Below are positions 58,575 to 64,000 of a stretch of DNA of 64,000 bases, one piece after another. The first letter of the stretch is position 1. Each line of letters opens with the position of its first letter. The DNA is from Dasypus novemcinctus (lineage: Eukaryota; Chordata; Mammalia; Cingulata; Dasypodidae). The notes beneath the pieces are model-generated. The model was not told where the DNA came from. It did no database searches and was given only the letters and a program-made list of their open reading frames with translations. Location of the stretch: contig NC_080690.1 of the NCBI RefSeq assembly GCF_030445035.2, positions 33,444,796-33,508,795 of the forward strand, read 5' to 3'. A program made the position numbers and the translations under genes.

Positions 58575-60054
58575 AAGGTACAGAGAAATGCATGTGCAGA
58601 GATAAACGAAGCCAACAGCATGAAACTCAGGCAGGATGAATGACCCGGATGAGGCGCTCAAGGGACAGTAAACTCCGCGCGGGCAGGGGCGGGTCTGCCT
58701 TGCCCGCCCTGTGTCTGCTTTCCATGAGGCTTGAGTGAGTAAATCCAGAACTCAAGGAAGAGGGGGCCGTGGAGCAGGACTGATCAGGAATCTGCGGGAA
58801 AACGGCTGTGAGGACCGCTCTAAAGAGGGGCCTTATTTGGGAGGCGGCAGGGACCAGGGAAATTTCGAGGTGGTTTCCCGGCCAAGGATTAACCAGGCGC
58901 ATCCCTCCTCGGTTCTCCCAGCTGTGAAATGGATTCCGAGGGGCCTTCCAGATCCAGGGCCCTGGAGTGGGGGCCTGTGATAAGGCCTGAGGCTCTGAGG
59001 GCCATGGGAGTGGGAGCACCCGAGAAATCAGGGAGGCTCCCTGGAGGAGGCAGCGGAGCCTGGTTGGGAGGGAGGGCTTAGGCTGAAGGCAGAGGCAAGG
59101 ATGGGGGCAGGCCGCCGGGCTGTTGGGGGGGTGTCGACAGGGAACTGGCTCTGAGGGGGAGCCCTGCCTCCACACCCCTGTCGAGGGCTACAAACCTGCC
59201 CCCTCCTGCTCCAGCTCCCGCTGCTCGCTGGGGAGTCCCTTGGGGTGGGCCAGCCGGACGTGGGGCCTGCGCACCATGCTGGGAAGGAGGCTCCTGTCCC
59301 CCCAGGCCCTGAGCGCCTGGCCCAAGGCTGGAGTGGCCTGTCCAGCAGGCTGGGGCGGAGCCAGTCACAGCCCCGAGAGCTTCGCCCCAAGCCACAGAGC
59401 AGGACCCGCGTCGCCGGGCTGAAAGTGCTCCGTCACCTTCAGATTGCACTTGACGGTTGTCCCTGAGCGGGAAGGAGGGCCAGGCAGGAGCTGTCACCCC
59501 CACGCCCGTGTCAGCTGAGGGTCCAGGAGCTGCGGGCACTGGCCCGGGGTCTCCCGGGGCCCCTCGGGGGGGACCTAGCGTTCTCTCACCTCGGCTCTGC
59601 CCACCCCCACGGTGGACGCTGGGCTCAGCCAGGCCTGTGCGTGAGGACGAGGACCAGCGACCAGAGCAGCCCGGCTGAGCTGTAAGGGACCCAAGCATTG
59701 TCTCCATCCTCGGCCCCCAAATGTACGCCACTGCCCGTGTCCCAAGGGCCTGCTGTGCTCGTGGGCGGGTCGGTGGGTCCTGACGAGGGGCCGCCTGCTC
59801 CAGTCCGCAGCCCGGAGTCCCAGGGGCGCCCCTGCCTCGGCTTCTCCTTCAGCTCCACGTTCAGTGGCTCGCCGAGACTCCGTGTCTCGAATCCAGCGCC
59901 CTCTCCCCATCGGCGCAGCCACCCGCCCCCGGCTCTCCGCGGGGCCCCGCCCTGCCTCAGCTCTTGTCTTCCTGACTCCAGGCTTGTTGCTCCAGCAGGT
60001 GCTCCGTTGCTCCAGGCTTGTGCCTCGTCCTCCCCAGTGAAGCCCAGTGAAGCC

Positions 60055-60500
60055 CAGTGAGCCTCCCAAATCCCAGCAAGCCTGTCCCCTCTCAAAACCC
60101 TTTGCTGCCTCCCATTGCCCTCTGGGTGAAGCCCAAACGCCCACCCACTTCTCTGGCCCGGGCTTTTGTCTCCACCGTGGCGGCTGGTGATGCCCTCTGC
60201 TCCAGCCTTTGCACAGGCTGTTCCCTCGAACACTCCCTGGCTCCCACGCACCCCACTTCCCTCACGCCCACTCTCCCGATGGCAGCTTAAACGCCCACTT
60301 CCTCCCCTTGCGCCTGCCCTTCTGTGTGGCTCCACAGAGGCCGCTGCCCTCCCCGTCGTGGCGCTCTGCCCACGGCGCCGTGATGGCGCTTGCCGGGTCT
60401 CCCTCAGGACCGTGAGCGCCTCGAGATCAAAGAACTTTGTTGCGGTCCAGCTTGTCGCCCCAGGGATTCGCACATGGAGGTGCTCAAAATACACAGGTAT
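60055..60500 (+). mobile_element. L2 LINE 3' remnant
   Basis: CAGCCTTTGCACAGGCTGTT and GACCGTGAGCGCCTCGAGAT..GAGGTGCTCAAAATACACAG resemble the L2 3' end. Confidence 0.55.
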
Positions 60501-60504
60501 TGCG

Positions 60505-60595
60505 TGGATGGAAGGGGGAGTGGTGGGTGGACAGGCGAATGGGCTTGTAGCTGGGTGGATGATGGGTGGATGAATGGGTGATGGATGGATTGGTG
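60505..60595 (+). repeat. (TGGA)n-like imperfect satellite
   Basis: GGTGGATGATGGGTGGATGA..GATGGATGGATTGGTGGA; direct reading. Confidence 0.75.
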
Positions 60596-60672
60596 GACCC
60601 AGTTTACATTTATCCCAGAGGTTCCTCCACCCGGGGTGCAAATTATTTTCGATCCAGTATGACCCACCAGTT

Positions 60673-60747
60673 CTTTTTTTTTTTAGGTGCTGGGACCTCT
60701 TATGTGGGAAGCAGGTGCTCAATTGCTTGCGCTACATCCGCTTCCCC
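60673..60747 (-). mobile_element. SINE monomer, reverse orientation
   Basis: The complement reads GGGAAGCGGATGTAGCGCAA..GAGGTCCCAGCACCT then poly(A); one tRNA-like unit without the long tail. Confidence 0.75.
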
Positions 60748-61544
60748 CACCAGTTCTTGAAACACACCTGAAGTCTCCTATCATGGATGAAACAGAGGAG
60801 CGCCACCAAGGGCACTCTCTGATTGTCTTCCGTCTAAATGACAGCTTCCTTGTGAGTTGTGGCCATTTCCTGCCGTCTGCCAAGCCTAAGTTGCTTGAGC
60901 TGTGGCTTTGGTCTCACTGTTTCTTAGTCCCGGGGGGTCTCCCTCCCTCACCTCCAGCCTCGCCACACTGCCCCACCCCGTGACCCGCCTTCTCCTCTGA
61001 TGACACAGGATTCTCCACTTCCACAGAAGGCTCTCCTGGACCCCAGCACCCCCTCAGCTACCCTTCTGTTTCTCCTTTCACTTGTGACCAGAGGTCGGCT
61101 GTGTGGTCTGCACCTCCAGTGCCGTTTCCCCCCTGCCCACCCGTGACATGATTCTTGCCAGGGGTGACTCGAGGAAAGCCGCTCTCTTTGGGCCTCTCGG
61201 CAACCCAAGGCCACTCTTGGAGAGTCCCATCGCCTCACAGAGAGCCGCGGGCCGCAGTGGCTACGAGCAGACGCTCTGGACGTGTCGTCTGCAACTGCCC
61301 CCCACCCATTCCTGGTGCGTGACCGAGAACAAGCCTGCAACCCCGACTCTCCTCCTTCGTGGAAAGCGGGGGACGGCGGGCACTCCCTCGTGGTGTCGCG
61401 GGGCGAAGGGGCAGAGGCGATGCGTGGGAGCGCCTGGCCTCCGGGTGATGCTCGGGGACTCCCCTCGTCGCCACTGGTCCCCTCTGGGCTCCCCGCTCCC
61501 CGGTTCTCCCCCGGCTCTCTGTGGGTTCCTCCTCTCGGCCACCT

Positions 61545-61655
61545 GCTGAGCACCCGCCGTGGGCCTGGAGACGTTCTCCGTGAGTTTGCTGTGTCTTCAC
61601 AACAGCACTGGGAGGAAAGAACTATATTACCTACGTTTTACAGATGAGAAAACAG
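61545..61655 (+). repeat. MIR SINE remnant
   Basis: TTCACAACAGCACTGGGAGG..TACGTTTTACAGATGAGAAA. Confidence 0.65.
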
Positions 61656-62296
61656 GAGACCAACGAGAAGGCTTATGAAATCTGGCCAAGGCAAGGCTCT
61701 CTCCCTGCCTGACGTCATCCCCGCCCAGGCCACTGACCTAAATCTCTGCCCCCGCCCCACCTGTGGCATCCTGTCCATCAGACACACCCAGGTGGCTCCC
61801 CCGCCCCCTCTGCTGGCCGGTCCTACCCGCCCCTTAGCGCGCCCTGCCTTGCCTGCAGGCCTGCCTTGGCCGTGAGCTCCCTGGAGGCGGAAAGCTGTGT
61901 CCTGCTGTGTCCCTCCGCCCTCAGAACGACAGATGCAAGACCGACTTCCCTCTCAAACCGACTTCCCTCTTTCTGCTGGCAGATTCCCCACCTCTTGCTC
62001 TGCCCTGTGGATCTGAAACTTTGTCCTTGACTCATCCCTTGTCTCCAGCTCCCACATCACACAGGCACCGGCTCGGCTTGGCGCTGCCTCGAAGCGGACG
62101 CTCCGAATCTGCACTTCCTCCTCCTTTCCGCTGGCTCATCTTGCATCTATCACACCCAGCCAGCCTCGGCAGCTTCTGGGACGCTTTCCTCCTCTCTGGT
62201 CTCTCCTGACTCTGTCCAGCCTGCACGTCCATGTCTGGTGGGTCCTTCTCCAGGGCTGCTCTAGCCATGTGATGCCCTCTCAAGAATCTTCAGCGG

Positions 62297-62754
62297 GGAA
62301 GCGGATGTGGCTCAAGCGATTGGGCTCCTGCCTACCCTGTGTGAGGCCCAGGGTTCGATTCCCAGGGCCTCCTGGTGACGGCGAGCTGGGCCGAGTGGAG
62401 GGCTGGCCTGAGCAGAGAGCTGGCCCACACAGAGGGCTGGCCCACATGGAGTGCTGGCCTATGTGACAAGCTGGTCCGAGCGGAGAGCTGGCACAGCAAG
62501 ATGACGCAACAAAAAGAGACACAGAGGAGAGACAACAGGAGACTCAGCAGACCAGGGAGCTGAGGTGGCACAAAAGATCGAGCACCTCTCTCCCATTCCA
62601 GAAGGTCCCAGGATTGGTTCCTGGTGCCACCTAGAGAGGAGACAAGCAGACACAGAAGGATGCACAGTGAATGGACACAGAGAGCAGACAATGGGGAGGG
62701 GGTGGTAGGGTGGGAAATGAAGAAATAAATCCTAAAACAAACAAACAAAAACAG
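62297..62754 (+). mobile_element. Dimeric tRNA-derived SINE with intact A and B boxes
   Basis: A box TGGCTCAAGCGATTGG (308-323 of the 62 kb block) and consensus B box GGTTCGATTCC (62352-62362). Second tRNA-like unit about 62549-62633. Flanks CTTCAGCGG (62288-62296) and CTTCAACGG (62755-62763). Confidence 0.9.
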
Positions 62755-62812
62755 CTTCAACGGCTCCTGGCTGCCTCCTCCAGCCAGTGGAAACTCTTCA
62801 GCCCAGCCTTTA

Positions 62813-63240
62813 TTTATTTATTTATTTTAAAGATTTATTATTTATTTATTTCTCTCCCCTTTCCCTCCTAATCCCCCCGTTGTCTGCTCTCTGTGTCCAT
62901 TTGCTGCATGTTCTTCTTTGTCCGCTTCTGTTGTTGTCAGTGGCACGGGAATCTGTGTTTCTTTTTGTTGCGTCATCTTGTGTGTCAGCTCTCCATGTGT
63001 GCAGCACCATTCCTGGGCAGGCTGCACTTTCTTTCGTGCTGGGTGGCCCTCCTTAAGGGGTGTACTCCCTGCGCATGGGGCTCCCCTACGCTGGACACCC
63101 CTGCGTGGCAGGGCACTCCTTGCGCGCATCAGCGCTGCGCATGGGCAGCTCCACACGGGTCAAGGAGGCCCCGGGTTTGAACCGCAGACCTCCCATGTGG
63201 TAGACGGATGCCCCAACCACTGGGCCAAGTCTGCTACCCC
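62813..63240 (-). mobile_element. tRNA-derived SINE, reverse orientation
   Basis: Flanks AGCCCAGCCTTTA (62800-62812) and AGCCCAGTCTTTA (63241-63253). Lies 58 bp from the preceding plus-strand SINE. Confidence 0.9.
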
Positions 63241-63479
63241 AGCCCAGTCTTTAAGCCCTGCCCCCAGTTGTGCCCACCCCTCTCTATTCAACCTCGTCCT
63301 CACTGCTCCCCACCATTCAGCTTCTGCAGGGGTCAGGTGTGTCCCCACTGTGTGATTTAGTTTGCTGCTTCCACAGTCCAGCCTTCTTCTCGCCTGGCTT
63401 CTCCCTCCTCGAACCAAATGACGTGAGTTTCTCATATACACCGTGCCATAAAAGAAAGCAAGGGGGCGCTGTACGCCAA

Positions 63480-63700
63480 GGGGGTGGGAGCAAAGGCTCT
63501 GAGTCACGCAACCTGATTTTGAATTCAGTTCTACCAAGTTCTACCAAAGTCTCAAAGTTCAGTTCTGCCAAAGTCTCAAAGTCTGTGAGACCTTGAGCAA
63601 ATCCCTTCTCTCTGAGCTTCAGTGTCTACATCTGCGGAATGAAGATAATAATAGCATCTCCATTAAAGGGCTTTGGAGCACATCAACCGCCTTAGCGAGT
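63480..63700 (+). repeat. MIR SINE remnant
   Basis: CTCTGAGTCACGCAACCTGA..CTGAGCTTCAGTGTCTACAT..GCGGAATGAAGATAATAATA; a short CAAAGTTCAGTTCTGCC-like unit is duplicated inside. Confidence 0.6.
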
Positions 63701-64000
63701 ACATCTGGCAAAGAGTACGTGCTTCTGACTTTAAATATCATCTATATGTCAACGACTCCCAAATTTCTCTCACCAGCTCCAGACTAGCCTGCCCAGCTGC
63801 CTACTCAGCATCTCCCTTGCATGTCTCCTGGGCTTCTCCAACCCACCGAAGCTGAAGCACAATCCTAGATTCCCACCCGCCCCCACGCCTGCTCCCCTAG
63901 TCTTTGCCAGCCCCTTCCTTCCAGTTCCCCGGGCCAGAAACCAGGTGCCATCCTTCACGCCTCTATCTCACACACCCCGCTTCCTGTCTGTCCATCCATC

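Larger units (their letters stand above)
55880..64000. other. CCL17 upstream flank
   Basis: GC-rich, with SINE, L2 and MIR pieces. Long open frames here are chance products of GC content or SINE antisense. 56900-58160, 58590-60050, 60760-61540, 61655-62290 and 63700-64000 hold nothing I recognise. Confidence 0.55.

Noticed and set aside
57850-58593. Minus-strand frame of 247 codons
   Set aside because: Most of it is the antisense of the SINE at 58182-58574. The same Cys/Leu-rich antisense peptides recur at 26.4, 31.1, 39.1, 40.6, 41.7 and 63.0 kb.
59625-60722. Minus-strand open frame of 365 codons
   Set aside because: It starts in a reverse SINE monomer, runs through a TGGA-type repeat and L2-like sequence, and has biased Arg/Gly/Pro composition. 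It looks like a GC-driven chance frame.
55985-64000. 3' exons of CX3CL1, expected next by synteny
   Set aside because: No mucin-like or transmembrane coding sequence of fractalkine is seen; the gene probably lies beyond the right edge.

Overview
The window is vertebrate nuclear DNA: split genes with canonical GT-AG introns, two CpG-island promoters, and about half the sequence in interspersed repeats. The most abundant repeat is a tRNA-derived SINE whose head reads like TGGCTCAAGCGATTGGGC..GGTTCGATACC. I recognise it as the armadillo (DAS-type) SINE, so the source is most likely a xenarthran, probably a dasypodid armadillo. Gene content and order (POLR2C, COQ9, CIAPIN1, CCL17) match human 16q21, shown here in the opposite orientation.

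Layout. 1-6.4 kb: 5' part of POLR2C on the minus strand (coding exons 1-4, codons 1-86; the rest lies left of the window) in L1, SINE and LTR sequence. 6.4-10.3 kb: intergenic, with L1, an MLT1 LTR and a decayed gammaretrovirus-like ERV 3' end. 10.3-24.83 kb: complete COQ9 (minus, 9 coding exons, 317 aa). 24.4-25.35 kb: CpG-island bidirectional promoter shared by COQ9 and CIAPIN1. 24.9-46.0 kb: CIAPIN1 (plus; non-coding exon 1 and 8 coding exons, 311 aa), whose introns carry L1s, SINEs, a solo LTR and a processed retrocopy. 46-53.4 kb: intergenic between convergent genes. 53.4-55.85 kb: complete CCL17 (minus, 3 exons, 102 aa). 55.9-64 kb: GC-rich flank with SINE, MIR and L2 and no recognised gene; by synteny CX3CL1 would lie beyond the right edge.

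Roles. RPB3 (POLR2C) is a core subunit of RNA polymerase II. COQ9 is a mitochondrial lipid-binding partner of COQ7 in ubiquinone synthesis. Anamorsin (CIAPIN1) is an electron-transfer protein of cytosolic iron-sulfur cluster assembly. These are housekeeping genes with CpG promoters. CCL17 is an inducible CCR4 chemokine with a TATA-like promoter and a STAT6-type site.

I see no new gene system. The most unusual structure is in the SINEs. Pairs of tRNA-like units share one target-site duplication at several loci, one monomer still resembles tRNA-Ala with its anticodon, and a 597-bp insertion looks like a SINE that carried about 135 bp of unrelated downstream sequence with it. Other observations are a retrocopy of an unidentified mRNA, a dated stack of nested insertions in CIAPIN1 intron 7, three copies of one hAT-like element, and a 190-bp direct repeat flanking a repeat-filled block. 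Exon boundaries come from reading frame plus splice signals. Repeat family names come from recognition, not from a database search.
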